This document shows, one piece after another, positions 26,975-35,706 of a stretch of DNA of 59,363 nt. The DNA is from Candidatus Poribacteria bacterium (GTDB taxonomy: Bacteria; Poribacteria; WGA-4E; PCPOR2b): positions 1-59,363 of the forward strand of contig JAJDUM010000081.1 of assembly GCA_022826645.1 (NCBI GenBank), given 5' to 3'. The notes beneath the pieces were generated by a model. The model was not told the origin of the DNA. It did not search any database and saw only the letters and a list, made by a program, of their open reading frames with translations. The first letter of the stretch is position 1. Every line of letters starts with the position of its first letter. Position numbers and translations under genes: made by a program.

Positions 26975-28003
26975 TCACATCTTTTCAAACACTACTATGT
27001 CACGATGGATCTTATGGGAGATCCGCTCCCGCAGATCCATATCGGCGAAACGTTGTTGAAATCCGTGTTTCTGGATCAGATCGAGCACCCTTTCGCGGGG
27101 CAGTGTTTTCAGGTTATACGCAACCACAACCGTTCCGTTGGGCTTGAGTAGATGTTTCCAACTTGGCAGCGCCTCATCCAGCAGCCCATCTAATGGGATC
27201 GGGGCGAGTTTTTCGTTTCGACTTCCTGCGCGGACACCGTAAGGGAAATCCGTGATTAAACTATCGAATTGCTGATTCGGCAGATAGTGGTGCGCTTCTC
27301 GTGTGTCGCCATTGATGATTTGATACCGGTTTCGGGGAGAGCTGTGCGTTACGAAGAGATGGCACGATCCTTCCTGTGACTCTTCAAAAGGTATCCCAAG
27401 CCGCTGCAACAGTTTTCGGAGATTTTCGGCGCTTCGTTTCGAGGCTGTAGGAGAAATCTCCAGCGTCGCACCATCAACCTCTCTTAACACGCACTCGAAA
27501 AGTGTCTGTCCGTAACCGCCCATCGGATCCAGCACACAGTCGATAGGTTCGGCGTTGGAACTGAGGTTCAGCATCGCACGAATCAGGTAGGGAGATTGCC
27601 TCGCCGGAGATTGGTAATCAAACGCCTGTGGCGCGATTGTAGCGACCCAGTCTTTGTCGAGCGTGAGGATTGATTGGCGCGTCCGCGATTCAACAAACAC
27701 ACAAAAAGCATCGTAGTCCTTCCGCAGAGCCTCCGCTTTCCGTTGGTCCCGATCCGCAGTCCCCTCCTCCCATGTGAGTGTGTCAATTTGTGTGAGAAAA
27801 GTCGTCCATCGACATCGCTCGATTTCTTCGGACGTCAATTCTCCCGCATGCCAGATAATGCTCCCCGGCGGATAGATCTCTGGGGTTGCGATCTCGACAG
27901 TACGGGGTAGCAGGTTCACGATTTCGGCCTCAGATAACCGTCCGACGATTCCCTCGTGACCGCTGACCTGCTTGTATTGGAAGTAGTAGACTGATAGGTT
28001 CAT
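26975..28003 (-). CDS. TRM11/UPF0020-like RNA methyltransferase
   Basis: A 342-residue S-adenosylmethionine-dependent enzyme. The C-terminal Rossmann part has motif I DPMGGYGQTLFE and motif IV TDFPYGVRAG, the latter a variant of the N/DPPY pattern used by amino-methylases. The N-terminal part (about 1-150) is variable and may hold a THUMP-like RNA-binding domain, but I see no clear signature. Archaeal and eukaryotic TRM11 methylates guanosine in tRNA; here only the fold is supported. It is a single gene, convergent with the Gfo/Idh gene. Confidence 0.75.
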   Translation of the reverse strand: MNLSVYYFQYKQVSGHEGIVGRLSEAEIVNLLPRTVEIATPEIYPPGSIIWHAGELTSEEIERCRWTTFLTQIDTLTWEEGTADRDQRKAEALRKDYDAFCVFVESRTRQSILTLDKDWVATIAPQAFDYQSPARQSPYLIRAMLNLSSNAEPIDCVLDPMGGYGQTLFECVLREVDGATLEISPTASKRSAENLRKLLQRLGIPFEESQEGSCHLFVTHSSPRNRYQIINGDTREAHHYLPNQQFDSLITDFPYGVRAGSRNEKLAPIPLDGLLDEALPSWKHLLKPNGTVVVAYNLKTLPRERVLDLIQKHGFQQRFADMDLRERISHKIHRDIVVFEKM

Positions 28004-28013
28004 GGAAAGAGAA

Positions 28014-28051
28014 AACGTGATACGTGAAAGTCATTCGTTCACTGGTTCATT
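28014..28051. repeat. ACGTGAAACGTGA-family repeat, copy 1 (short)
   Basis: ACGTGATACGTGAAAG followed by GTTCACTGGTTCATTG. Longer relatives lie at 39571, 50389, 54328 and 59100. Confidence 0.65.
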
Positions 28052-28168
28052 GATGCAGTCGGGCAAGTCCGAGAAGATCTCCGATGAATCCCCCGACGGG
28101 ACAGGCGAGAGCAGGCGCGTGACCAAGGATGCCCAGCCTACACAACTTATAGGGCTCATAAAAAAGGA

Positions 28169-28198
28169 TTGACAGGAAGCGAAATGGCGTATTAGAGT
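28169..28198 (+). promoter_or_regulatory. Predicted promoter for the cytochrome gene
   Basis: A perfect TTGACA (28169-28174) and a weaker TAGAGT (28193-28198) are separated by 18 bases, 36 bases before the ATG. Confidence 0.4.
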
Positions 28199-28234
28199 AT
28201 AAATCCCAACAGAGACTTTTAGGAGAAATGATAG

Positions 28235-28594
28235 ATGCGTGAACCTGTCGTTTGGGTTTCAGTGATATTGGTAATTGGTGTAATGGTAATTATAACTGTT
28301 TTACTGGTCAGGATGCCACCAGCGACCCCGAAAATTTTTCCAGAAGATCGGGGGACCAATTTTATTGATGTGTCCACCTATTCGCCAGAAATGCAGGAAA
28401 ACTACAAGCTGTTCGAGCAAAAATGTAGTCGCTGTCACACCCTTGCCCGCCCAATTAATTCAGAATTTGTCGGGGAGGAGTGGCGAAAATATGTCTACAA
28501 AATGATGCGGAAGGCGGGGTCGGGGTTGACACCAAAAACCGCTGAACCGATTATTCAGTTTCTGATTTACGATTCGCAAACACGAAAAAAGTGA
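28235..28594 (+). CDS. Small membrane-anchored monohaem c-type cytochrome-like protein
   Basis: A 119-residue protein with an N-terminal membrane helix (about 7-25, VSVILVIGVMVIITVLLV) and one haem attachment motif CSRCH near residue 69. The later EEWRKYVYKMMRKAGSGL followed by AEPIIQFLIYDS fits a short c-type cytochrome with a Met as likely sixth ligand. It would sit on the outer face of the membrane and carry electrons. AGGAGAAATGAT precedes the ATG. No terminal oxidase or maturation genes are nearby, so its redox partner is unknown. Confidence 0.8.
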   Translation: MREPVVWVSVILVIGVMVIITVLLVRMPPATPKIFPEDRGTNFIDVSTYSPEMQENYKLFEQKCSRCHTLARPINSEFVGEEWRKYVYKMMRKAGSGLTPKTAEPIIQFLIYDSQTRKK

Positions 28595-28821
28595 GAGTCA
28601 AATGCGATCGCGGATAGTGCGGATTAACGGAGGAACACGGATAAAAACAATTTGAATGGTCGGTTTTATCTGTGTTCATTTGTGTCATTTGTGACCAGCT
28701 TCGCACCAATGTAGTGATGTAAATTGCTCTCATCTTGACAGACATAATATTATCAAAATATGAATCTCGATCTATAGAAGCACAGGAGACCGACGATTAC
28801 CCCTAGTGGTTTAGCAGAAAT

Positions 28822-28841
28822 GGAACGGAGATCTCCGTTCC
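28822..28841. repeat. Perfect 20-bp palindrome with CCTAC edge
   Basis: GGAACGGAGATCTCCGTTCC, followed by CTACG. The related palindrome at 43506 differs by a paired change on both arms. Confidence 0.85.
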
Positions 28842-28880
28842 CTACGAATGGCTCGGTTCCCATTCTTGGTGAGGGGTTTC

Positions 28881-28908
28881 GTAGTGAACAACGATCGTTG
28901 TTCACTAC
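28881..28908. repeat. Perfect 28-bp palindrome
   Basis: Two 14-base halves (GTAGTGAACAACGA and its complement) meet without a loop. This is the longest perfect palindrome I noticed in the window. Confidence 0.85.
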
Positions 28909-28967
28909 AACTGCTGTAAAATGTCAACACGCCCTAGACATAACAGATTCGCTCTGCTATACACATT

Positions 28968-29032
28968 GCGCTCCTCCGGAGCGCAGGGATTGACCTTATC
29001 ACCTTCTATAAACATATCGCTCCTCTGGAGCG
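28968..29032. repeat. REP pair (two hairpins, BIME-like)
   Basis: GCGCTCC-TCC-GGAGCGC (28968-28984) and CGCTCCTCTGGAGCG (29018-29032), with TTCTATAAACATAT before the second. The order and orientation match the block at 45916-45981. Confidence 0.8.
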
Positions 29033-29155
29033 AAAGGTAGAGTTCTTCAGTTTTAACAACAAACTAATGGATTCTCAACATTAGCAACTTGGGTGATAAT
29101 AGCGAAAGACAGTTTCTGCGTCCATAGGAATGATATTACTTGGAGAATAGAGATT

Positions 29156-29341
29156 ATGTTTCTCAGAATTTTTTTGAGCACCGTAGGGGGTTTTTTGGTA
29201 GCTTGCCTCTTCATATCAGTTCACATCTTCATATCAGTGGAGGATTTTTTTGAGCCATTTATTCTTGTCTCATGTTTACTCGGCGTGTATGTAGGGGTTA
29301 TGTGGGGTCTTTGGCATAAAGGTGTCTTTGATAAAAAATAA
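29156..29341 (+). CDS. Small two-helix membrane protein
   Basis: A 61-residue protein with two hydrophobic helices (about 3-22 and 30-50) joined by EDFFEP, and a short basic tail. TTGGAGAATAG lies before the ATG at 29156; the longer frame from 29093 crosses that site. No family recognised. It ends 33 bases before the SUMF1-domain gene on the same strand. Confidence 0.5.
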   Translation: MFLRIFLSTVGGFLVACLFISVHIFISVEDFFEPFILVSCLLGVYVGVMWGLWHKGVFDKK

Positions 29342-29374
29342 ACCGAAACAACGATTGCTTTTGAAGGAACTACG

Positions 29375-30175
29375 ATGCAGAAACGTATCATCACAAAGCC
29401 GGACGAGATGGAATGGGTTACCATTCCCACGGGTGAATTCATCATGGGATCGGATGCAGCGCAGGGGGGTCGCATCAAGGAACTTGATTCCGAATTTCCC
29501 GACGAATGGCTTGCGCGTGAGCAGCCGCAACGAACGGTCTATCTTTCTGAGTATACCATTGCGAAATACACAGTGACCAACCGGCAATTTAAGGCGTTTG
29601 TCGATGAGACCGGGTTTCGGACGGAACGGGAGTTAGATGGGCTCGGCAAATCCATCTGGTATAAGTTGCGGGAAGCACCGCTTGAGGAGAGGCTTGACCA
29701 CCCCGTTGTGTGCGTGACGCGTAAGGATGCCCTTGCCTACTGTGAATGGTTCAGTCGGGAAACAGGTATCGAAATCGGTCTGCCGACTGAGGCGCAGTGG
29801 GAAAAGGCAGCGCGAGGTTGTGACGGCTGGATTTGGCCCTGGGGAAATGAATTTAACGAAGACAGATGCAATATTGCTGGGAAGGGAACAACGCCTGTTG
29901 GAAGCTATCCGCAGGGCGCGTCCCCCTATGACCTTATGGATTGCGCTGCCAATGTTTGGGAGTGGTGCCATGACTGGTTTGCGACAGATTACTACCACCA
30001 CGGTCCCCTTCGCAACCCCGAAGGTCCTGAGAGTGGCGAATATTACGTGGTGCGCGGCGGCTCATGGTATCGGGGGCAACGGAGCGCGTGTAGCGTTCGA
30101 ACTGCTGCTCGTTTTCGCCATTACATCGCGTGTTATACATTTGGATTTCGAGTGGTTCGGAAATCCGTTCGGTAA
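29375..30175 (+). CDS. SUMF1/FGE-sulfatase-domain protein
   Basis: A 266-residue protein of the formylglycine-generating-enzyme fold. Signatures are MEWVTIPTGEFIMGSD, YTIAKYTVTNRQFKAFV, LPTEAQWEKAARG and the closing VRGGSWYRGQRSACSV followed by FGFRVVR. In true formylglycine-generating enzymes two cysteines sit in this last part; here only one (SAC) is present and the earlier one is not at its usual place. It is therefore more likely a non-catalytic or differently acting family member. No sulfatase gene lies in the window. A degraded secreted-protein gene follows directly. Confidence 0.85.
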   Translation: MQKRIITKPDEMEWVTIPTGEFIMGSDAAQGGRIKELDSEFPDEWLAREQPQRTVYLSEYTIAKYTVTNRQFKAFVDETGFRTERELDGLGKSIWYKLREAPLEERLDHPVVCVTRKDALAYCEWFSRETGIEIGLPTEAQWEKAARGCDGWIWPWGNEFNEDRCNIAGKGTTPVGSYPQGASPYDLMDCAANVWEWCHDWFATDYYHHGPLRNPEGPESGEYYVVRGGSWYRGQRSACSVRTAARFRHYIACYTFGFRVVRKSVR

Positions 30176-30249
30176 ATCTTTGACTTACAACCCGCGCGCC
30201 CTGAGTTGCATTTAATCTTTAAGGCTCATGTAAATAAATCGTGTAATCC

Positions 30250-30925
30250 TCGCTGGACCTCAATAGCGATAATCAGATAAATCTCCTCGATCTGATTCTA
30301 GTTGCCCAAAACTTGGGACAAGCCAATTCCCAAGCTGATATCAATAACGATGGAACGGTTGATATTCTGGACCTCCTTGCTGTGGCCCAAAACTTAGACG
30401 ATTCAACGACTGGTTTAGCTCCCAGCGCAGAGTCCTGACACCCGTCGATGCTTAATTCCACAATGATACAAGAATGGATAGATATGGCTCACGCCGCAGA
30501 TGATGGCTCACCTGCCTTTCGACAAGGTATTGTAACCTCAGACGTCGTTGATAATGATGTGTCCCGACACAACTGCCCTACTCGGAAACTATCCCAATCC
30601 ATTTAACCCGGAGACGTGGATTCCTTATCAACTCGCCCACAGCGCTGATGTAACGCTTACCATTTATGACATAAAAGGGGTAGTGGTGCGACGGTTGGAT
30701 TTAGGGTATCAGCAGGCAGGCTACCATACGAATCGGACAAAAGCGGCGTATTGGGATGGACGCAACAACTTAGGTGAGTCGGTGGGCAATGGTGTCTATT
30801 TCTACCCAGTTGCAAGTGGCTTCATCCCAATCTATCGGGACGGACGATTTTTCGGCGATGCGGAAGATGGCAATCCTAAAATAAATGCTCCTTTTGCCCT
30901 TTCTTTGGACATGAGCCAAGATTGA
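30250..30925 (+). pseudogene. 3' remnant of a secreted protein gene: dockerin pair plus sorting-type C-terminal domain
   Basis: One frame gives DLNSDNQINLLDLILVAQNL and DINNDGTVDILDLLAVAQNL, a dockerin-like calcium-binding pair, ended by a TGA at 30436. The same frame continues with EWIDMAHAADDGSPAFRQGI. A +1 shift near 30560 leads to ALLGNYPNPFNPETWIPYQL and TLTIYDIKGVVVRRLDLGYQ, then YWDGRNNLGESVGNGVYFY, typical of FlgD-like or type IX-type sorting ends. The N-terminal part of the gene is absent. After VYFY the tail loses the expected ending and turns into FIPIYRDGR, possibly from an inserted repeat. Confidence 0.85.
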
Positions 30926-30949
30926 TTATCAAAACTAAGGGTTCAAAAT

Positions 30950-31237
30950 ATGCACATTATCAGCAAAAAGGCATTGCGCGAGTTTTGGGAGAAATATCCG
31001 GACAGCCAAACTTCCCTCGTACGTTGGTTCAAACTGATTGACAAACAGGAGTTAAAGAACTTTGCGGAATTGCGTGCGGTGCTTCCAAGTGCTGATCAGG
31101 TTGATAATCTGATTGTTTTTAATATTGGTGGCAACAAATATCGGTTGATTGCCTCAATCCATTTCAATCGTCAAAAAGTCTATATTCGTCATGTATTAAC
31201 TCACGCAGAATATGACAAAGGAGACTGGAAGAAATGA
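30950..31237 (+). CDS. higB: HigB-family mRNA interferase toxin
   Basis: A 95-residue protein of the HigB (RelE-superfamily) toxin family. It opens MHIISKKALREFWEKYPD and has the core VFNIGGNKYRLIASIHF followed by VYIRHVLTHAEYDKGDW, a near-textbook ending. Such toxins cut mRNA on the ribosome. Its stop codon overlaps the ATG of the antitoxin gene (ATGA at 31234). The toxin-before-antitoxin order is usual for HigBA. Confidence 0.9.
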   Translation: MHIISKKALREFWEKYPDSQTSLVRWFKLIDKQELKNFAELRAVLPSADQVDNLIVFNIGGNKYRLIASIHFNRQKVYIRHVLTHAEYDKGDWKK

Positions 31238-31632
31238 GCGTAATTACAGATGACATTCAAGTACACTGGCGTGTTGTGCGTTCACTTTTTTCAATTCGTA
31301 ATGAAAAGGAATATGACCTAGCTATTGAGCGACTGAATGCACTAATTGATGAAGTTGGTAATAATGAAGAGCATCCTTTGTATGAACTTCTTGACACATT
31401 AGGGGCGGTTATACATACTTATGAAGAGAAGTATTATCCAATGCCGGAGTGCAGCGGTGTTGAAATGCTCCAGTTTTTGATGGAAACTCATCAGCTTGAA
31501 CCGTCTGATCTGCCAGAGATAGGTGCGCCAGATGCCGTTTTAGAGCTTCTCAGCGGTAAGCGCGAACTGACGGTCAAGCATCTGCAAGCCTTAGCAGCAA
31601 AATTTCATGTATCACCGACGGTGTTCGTTTGA
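31234..31632 (+). CDS. higA: HigA-family antitoxin
   Basis: A 132-residue protein. The C-terminal helix-turn-helix part (about 90-130) reads LPEIGAPDAVLELLSGKREL then KHLQALAAKFHVSPTVF, like the XRE-type HigA antitoxins. The N-terminal part (about 1-80, YEEKYYPMP) is the toxin-binding region seen in this HigA type. It overlaps higB by 4 bases, so it is translationally coupled. It would neutralise HigB and repress the pair's own promoter; I could not locate the operator. Confidence 0.88.
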   Translation: MSVITDDIQVHWRVVRSLFSIRNEKEYDLAIERLNALIDEVGNNEEHPLYELLDTLGAVIHTYEEKYYPMPECSGVEMLQFLMETHQLEPSDLPEIGAPDAVLELLSGKRELTVKHLQALAAKFHVSPTVFV

Positions 31633-31669
31633 TCCGTTGGCCCACCGTTGATAATTTTAGGAGGAAACC

Positions 31670-32725
31670 ATGAACGGACAGAACGACAAAATTAGAATTG
31701 AATCTGAACCTTTTCGCCAGTTTACAAGCGCCCTCTACCAAGGCGCTGGTGTTTCTAAAGCAGATGCGGATGCCGTTTCCGGGATGCAGGTTGATACCGA
31801 TGAGCGGGGTGTGTTTTCACACGGGACTCGCGCTCTTTCCGGCTATGTACGCGGTATTCTTAACGGCGAAATCAATCCGAAGCCAACACCGCAGGTTCTG
31901 ACGGATGCGCCGAGCACTGCGCTGGTCGATGCGGATAATAGCCTTGGGCATGTTGCCGGAATATACGCGATGAATATGGCAATCGAAAAGGCTGACACCA
32001 CGGGATTCGCCTCCGTTGCGGTTCGTAATAGCAACCATTACGGTGCAGCGGCGTGCTTTGCAATGATGGCATTGCCGAAGGGGATGATTGGCTTCAGCAC
32101 CACCAAAACGGGTGGAGCAAGCGTCGTACCGCATGGCGGGATGTCAGGGTTGCTCGGCAACCATCCTGTTGGCTACGCAATACCGACCAAAACGGAGTTG
32201 CCGATCGTCTTGGACATGGCGGTTGGACAGATTGCGTGGGGCCATGTCGGAACGTATGCCATGGAAGGGCAGCAGCTGCCGCCCGGTTATGTGCTAGACG
32301 CGGAGGGCAAGCCCACACAGGATCCACGTCAAGCGAGTGGGATGCTACCCTTTGGGGGGTATAAAGGGCACGGTTTAGCGATTGTGATGAGTATCCTCAG
32401 CGGCGTGATGACGGGAGGACCAGCCGCTTGCAATCGGACGGAGGAGACACCACCTGACTTGGCAAGAAGAGGACACTTCTTCTTCGCGATTAAGGTCAGC
32501 AACTTCTGTCCGTTAGACGAATTCACGGAGGCGGTCGATGCGGAGATTCGTACTGTCCGCAACGCGCCACGCGCTGAAGGCGTTGAACGGATCTATCTCC
32601 CCGGCGAGCTTGAGTGGCTGCACCAGCAGGATGCGCTGCGTAACGGCATCCCGTTGCATCCAACGCATCTGAAATCATTAGCAACGCTCGCGGACGAATT
32701 AGGGGTCGAGGTCTTCTGGCGGTAA
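31670..32725 (+). CDS. Malate/L-lactate dehydrogenase-family (Ldh_2) oxidoreductase
   Basis: A 351-residue NAD(P)-dependent oxidoreductase of the family that includes malate, ureidoglycolate and 2,3-diketogulonate reductases. Active-site features are SHGTRAL (H51) and the catalytic H123 in NSNHYGAA. GNHPVGYAIPT and the glycine-rich LPFGGYKGHGLA support the fold. TAGGAGGAAACC precedes the ATG. The substrate is a 2-oxo or 2-hydroxy acid; the exact one is not visible. It is convergent with the DUF4159 gene, 3 bases apart. Confidence 0.9.
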   Translation: MNGQNDKIRIESEPFRQFTSALYQGAGVSKADADAVSGMQVDTDERGVFSHGTRALSGYVRGILNGEINPKPTPQVLTDAPSTALVDADNSLGHVAGIYAMNMAIEKADTTGFASVAVRNSNHYGAAACFAMMALPKGMIGFSTTKTGGASVVPHGGMSGLLGNHPVGYAIPTKTELPIVLDMAVGQIAWGHVGTYAMEGQQLPPGYVLDAEGKPTQDPRQASGMLPFGGYKGHGLAIVMSILSGVMTGGPAACNRTEETPPDLARRGHFFFAIKVSNFCPLDEFTEAVDAEIRTVRNAPRAEGVERIYLPGELEWLHQQDALRNGIPLHPTHLKSLATLADELGVEVFWR

Positions 32726-32728
32726 CCC

Positions 32729-34054
32729 CTACGGCTTATATCCCGAACGGTCAGTATTCCCGCCATATCTCATGGCATAAACCAGCAGATTCGCCATGAA
32801 GCGGTGGACATCCGTCGAGCGACGTAGCCGCAACATGGTCCGGCTTTCAATCTCCACCGTCTCCATCGCACACATATAATCCTTGCGATTATAGACGACA
32901 GCCAAGCGCTTGTTTATCGTGATCCCTTTTTGGTATTTGAACTGCGTGGGTTTCGGTTGGTTTTCAGATCCCCAGAAAACATCGCCGCCCGATGGGGGTA
33001 GCGGCAGCTGATAGTAGATGTTGTAGAGTTCATGGTGATGCGGCAGGTACTCTAAAGGATATTCGGGAAAGATTGTTTGTAACTCATCAGCGACGATCGC
33101 GGCAAACAATCCATTAAATCCGCAGTCGTCAAAAAAGAGCATCCCACCTTGTTCAATAATGTACTTCCGCAACGCCGCTCGCTCTTGCGCAGAGAAGGAG
33201 TTGGTCAACGGTCCCCCTTTGGCAAGATTCCGTCCAACGGTGATGTCCTTGTCGTGCCCCGTCATGATAACCAGCGGGGCATCGAGGATACGCGGATCGG
33301 TCAATCGAAGCGAACCACCTGCATACTTCATATCAGTGCGGAGGTTAGTATTTTCATCGAGCCACTTCGCGAAGCTGGGGATGGCGGTTGGATCCTGCCA
33401 CCAATCTGAGAGGGAGTGCTTAAGCCGAATCAGGCGAATATGCCCGCGAATTTCTGCGCCTTTACCCTCAAGGACAGCCCCCAGCCGGTCATCAGGAATT
33501 AGGATTGGATTCTTCACATCAAGGGGCAGGTCTTGTATCTCCTCGTTTTGAACAGAAACAAGACCTCTTCCTATAGCTGTCCCTTCGTTTTTCTCACGCT
33601 GCAGGGGTGTCCCTCGTGGTACTTCCCTTTGTGTGGGCGCGAGACCTTCCTCTACAGTTAGGGGGTCTTGACGCATTGTTGTGGAGTGAGTTGGAACAGG
33701 ATCCGCTTCTACAGATAAGTCTTGGTCGAGGCTGACGATTGGATTCTCACTTAACGGGAAAGGCTCTTTCTTTTGTATTAGGTCAACTGCGAGGGAGGGT
33801 CCTACCGGCGTTACAGTTTGTAAGGACAACTCTTGTGGCTGCTCGTTTTGTATCTCACGAAGAGATTGTACAGGCTGGAGACGGGTTCTCCTTGGCAGCT
33901 GACGAGCCGATGGAGCCAGCTTTACCCATTCAACACTGATAGCGTCATCTTCCACCATCCCCTGCCGAATCGTTAGCACCACAAAGACAGCAAAGATGAG
34001 ATGGAGGAAAAGAGAGATTACTAACGGCACTGTTAGCAGCTTTCGTGTTCTCAA
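32729..34054 (-). CDS. Membrane-anchored DUF4159-domain protein
   Basis: A 441-residue protein. A membrane helix lies near the N terminus (about 8-30, VPLVISLFLHLIFAVFVVLT), as in TonB-like proteins. A low-complexity linker follows (about 50-200) rich in Q, E, R and P. The DUF4159 domain covers about 215-430: LRTDMKYAGGSLRLTDPRIL, APLVIMTGHD, GGMLFFDDCGFN and YCLP-like PEYPLEYLPHHHELYNIYY. The domain often occurs next to VWA/BatA-type membrane proteins, but here the double-VWA gene is 30 kb away. Function unknown; periplasmic. Confidence 0.75.
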   Translation of the reverse strand: MRTRKLLTVPLVISLFLHLIFAVFVVLTIRQGMVEDDAISVEWVKLAPSARQLPRRTRLQPVQSLREIQNEQPQELSLQTVTPVGPSLAVDLIQKKEPFPLSENPIVSLDQDLSVEADPVPTHSTTMRQDPLTVEEGLAPTQREVPRGTPLQREKNEGTAIGRGLVSVQNEEIQDLPLDVKNPILIPDDRLGAVLEGKGAEIRGHIRLIRLKHSLSDWWQDPTAIPSFAKWLDENTNLRTDMKYAGGSLRLTDPRILDAPLVIMTGHDKDITVGRNLAKGGPLTNSFSAQERAALRKYIIEQGGMLFFDDCGFNGLFAAIVADELQTIFPEYPLEYLPHHHELYNIYYQLPLPPSGGDVFWGSENQPKPTQFKYQKGITINKRLAVVYNRKDYMCAMETVEIESRTMLRLRRSTDVHRFMANLLVYAMRYGGNTDRSGYKP

Positions 34055-34153
34055 CGCTTTGCCTCTCTAAACGGGATAGGGCAGAAAAACGCCTCAGGGC
34101 ACAAGTTATGAGGATCTCACTATAGGCACTCTCACTCAGTTCCGAACCTCAAG

Positions 34154-35521
34154 ATGCACTCTATTCCAAGCACACCTTTACGTCAAAATCTGCCACAGCC
34201 ACAGTTAATCCGTCAACTCCATGCGTTTGCGGAAAAGCGAGGAGCCCAACTCTACTTCGTTGGTGGTTCCGTCCGAGATCTGCTTCTCAATCGATCCGTC
34301 ACAGATCTGGATTTCGCGCTCGCTGATGATGCGATTGCTTTCGCCAAAGCCTTTGCAGATAACATCGGTGAGGCGTTTGTGAAACTGGAAGAACAGCCAC
34401 CGACAGCCCGGATTGTCATAAGGGAAACGCGACTCACCTTAGATTTCGCTCGATTTCGCGCTGAGACTCTGGAGGCAGATCTGCGTCTGCGCGATTTGAC
34501 AATCAACGCGATGGCACTGGATCTTTCATCACTCTTGACGAGACCGGAGGTGATTTTGATTAATCCGTGTGACGGTTTCTCAGACCTTAAAACGCGAACA
34601 CTACGTTTTCCAAGCGAAAGGGTGGTGACAGATGATCCGCTACGACTGCTGAGGGTATACCGCTTTTCGGCACAGTTGGAGTTTGAAATCCCGGACGCGA
34701 CCATTCATATCATTCGCGAACACAAAAATCGGTTGCCACAGGTCTCGCCCGAGCGTATTCGCGACGAACTGATTAAGATATTAGACCTTCAGAACGCGAC
34801 CTCTTATTTGCGGCGTATGGATGAAACGCGCCTGCTTTCGCAAATTATTCCAGAAATTGAGGAGATGCGTGGATTACACCATAACGAACTTAATCATTGC
34901 CTGCTTGCCCTTGAAATATTTGAGGCAAAGCCGATATCGGATACGCTACAATCGTATCGTCCGCAAATTGAGGCGTACCTGGAGGAAGAACTGATTTACG
35001 ACTTGCACCGGGAACAGATCCTCAAGTTAGCTTTGCTACTGCGGGACAGCGGGATAGAAACGGCTGTTCAAACAACCAATCACTTGCGGCTCGGCAGGAA
35101 AGCCTCACAGTTAATGCACCGCTTAGTGGAAAATCACCTATACCTGATGGACTCGATAGATGCTGACGGTCAGATAGAACGTCAGGCGATAGTTCGCTTT
35201 CTGAGAAACGCTGGCGACGACTGGTTAGGCGTCCTTTTGCTGTCCTACGCGGATTGCCGAGCATCGCAGGGGGACACACATCAGATCGGTAAACTGATGA
35301 AGCAGATCGCCGATCTGTACTATGACGAAATCGCTCCGATAATAGAGCGCGGTAGATTAATCACAGGTGACGATATCCTACAAACGTTTGGGGCGATGCC
35401 CGGCGTCAAAATTGGAGGTATTTTACAGCATATTGAAGACCTCCAGTTTGAAGGAGAAATCGGTACACCAGAGGAGGCACTAGAAGTAGCACGTACATTT
35501 TTGGAAAACTGCGAGACGTGA
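34154..35521 (+). CDS. cca: CCA tRNA nucleotidyltransferase / poly(A) polymerase family
   Basis: A 455-residue class II nucleotidyltransferase. The signature GGSVRD lies at 37-42, the metal-binding pair D51-x-D53 in VTDLDFAL, and RDLTINAMAL follows around 113. FPSERVVTDDPLRLLRVYRF is the next motif. The C-terminal part has an RNA-binding and HD-like helical region (HHNELNHCLLALE). It adds CCA to tRNA ends; a poly(A)-type activity cannot be excluded by sequence. The ATG has no strong binding site. A hairpin lies 70 bases downstream. Confidence 0.9.
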   Translation: MHSIPSTPLRQNLPQPQLIRQLHAFAEKRGAQLYFVGGSVRDLLLNRSVTDLDFALADDAIAFAKAFADNIGEAFVKLEEQPPTARIVIRETRLTLDFARFRAETLEADLRLRDLTINAMALDLSSLLTRPEVILINPCDGFSDLKTRTLRFPSERVVTDDPLRLLRVYRFSAQLEFEIPDATIHIIREHKNRLPQVSPERIRDELIKILDLQNATSYLRRMDETRLLSQIIPEIEEMRGLHHNELNHCLLALEIFEAKPISDTLQSYRPQIEAYLEEELIYDLHREQILKLALLLRDSGIETAVQTTNHLRLGRKASQLMHRLVENHLYLMDSIDADGQIERQAIVRFLRNAGDDWLGVLLLSYADCRASQGDTHQIGKLMKQIADLYYDEIAPIIERGRLITGDDILQTFGAMPGVKIGGILQHIEDLQFEGEIGTPEEALEVARTFLENCET

Positions 35522-35592
35522 ATATACCTCCGTTAATTATAGCCAAATTGTCATCTATAAATATAACAGTATCTACAGACCAAACAAGCACC

Positions 35593-35625
35593 AGAAACCG
35601 AGTTTTTGACAAAAACTCAGTTTCT
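35593..35625. terminator. Hairpin AGAAACCGAGTTTTT / AAAAACTCAGTTTCT
   Basis: Two 15-base arms with one mismatch and a three-base loop (GAC), located 70 bases past the cca stop. It could end transcription, but the same sequence is a dispersed repeat (see 51439-51500). Confidence 0.45.
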
Positions 35626-35706
35626 CTATTCTGCTATCCATACGCTTTGGGATTTTAGCACATCTCGTCCCAAAGGGGCAATTTTTAACCGCACGGAGAC
35701 TTAGCT

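Larger units (their letters stand above)
28595..29155. other. Repeat-rich intergenic region
   Basis: No gene is supported in these 561 bases. It holds a perfect 20-bp palindrome (28822-28841), a perfect 28-bp palindrome (28881-28908) and a two-hairpin REP unit (28968-29032). Confidence 0.65.

Noticed and set aside
28968..29032. Possible CRISPR-like array
   Set aside because: Only two hairpins of different length with no regular spacers and no cas genes; it is a REP pair.
30548..30925. A 125-codon frame that could be called a short sorting-domain protein
   Set aside because: It is the end of a longer broken gene; the dockerin part lies just upstream in another frame, so I called the whole a pseudogene.
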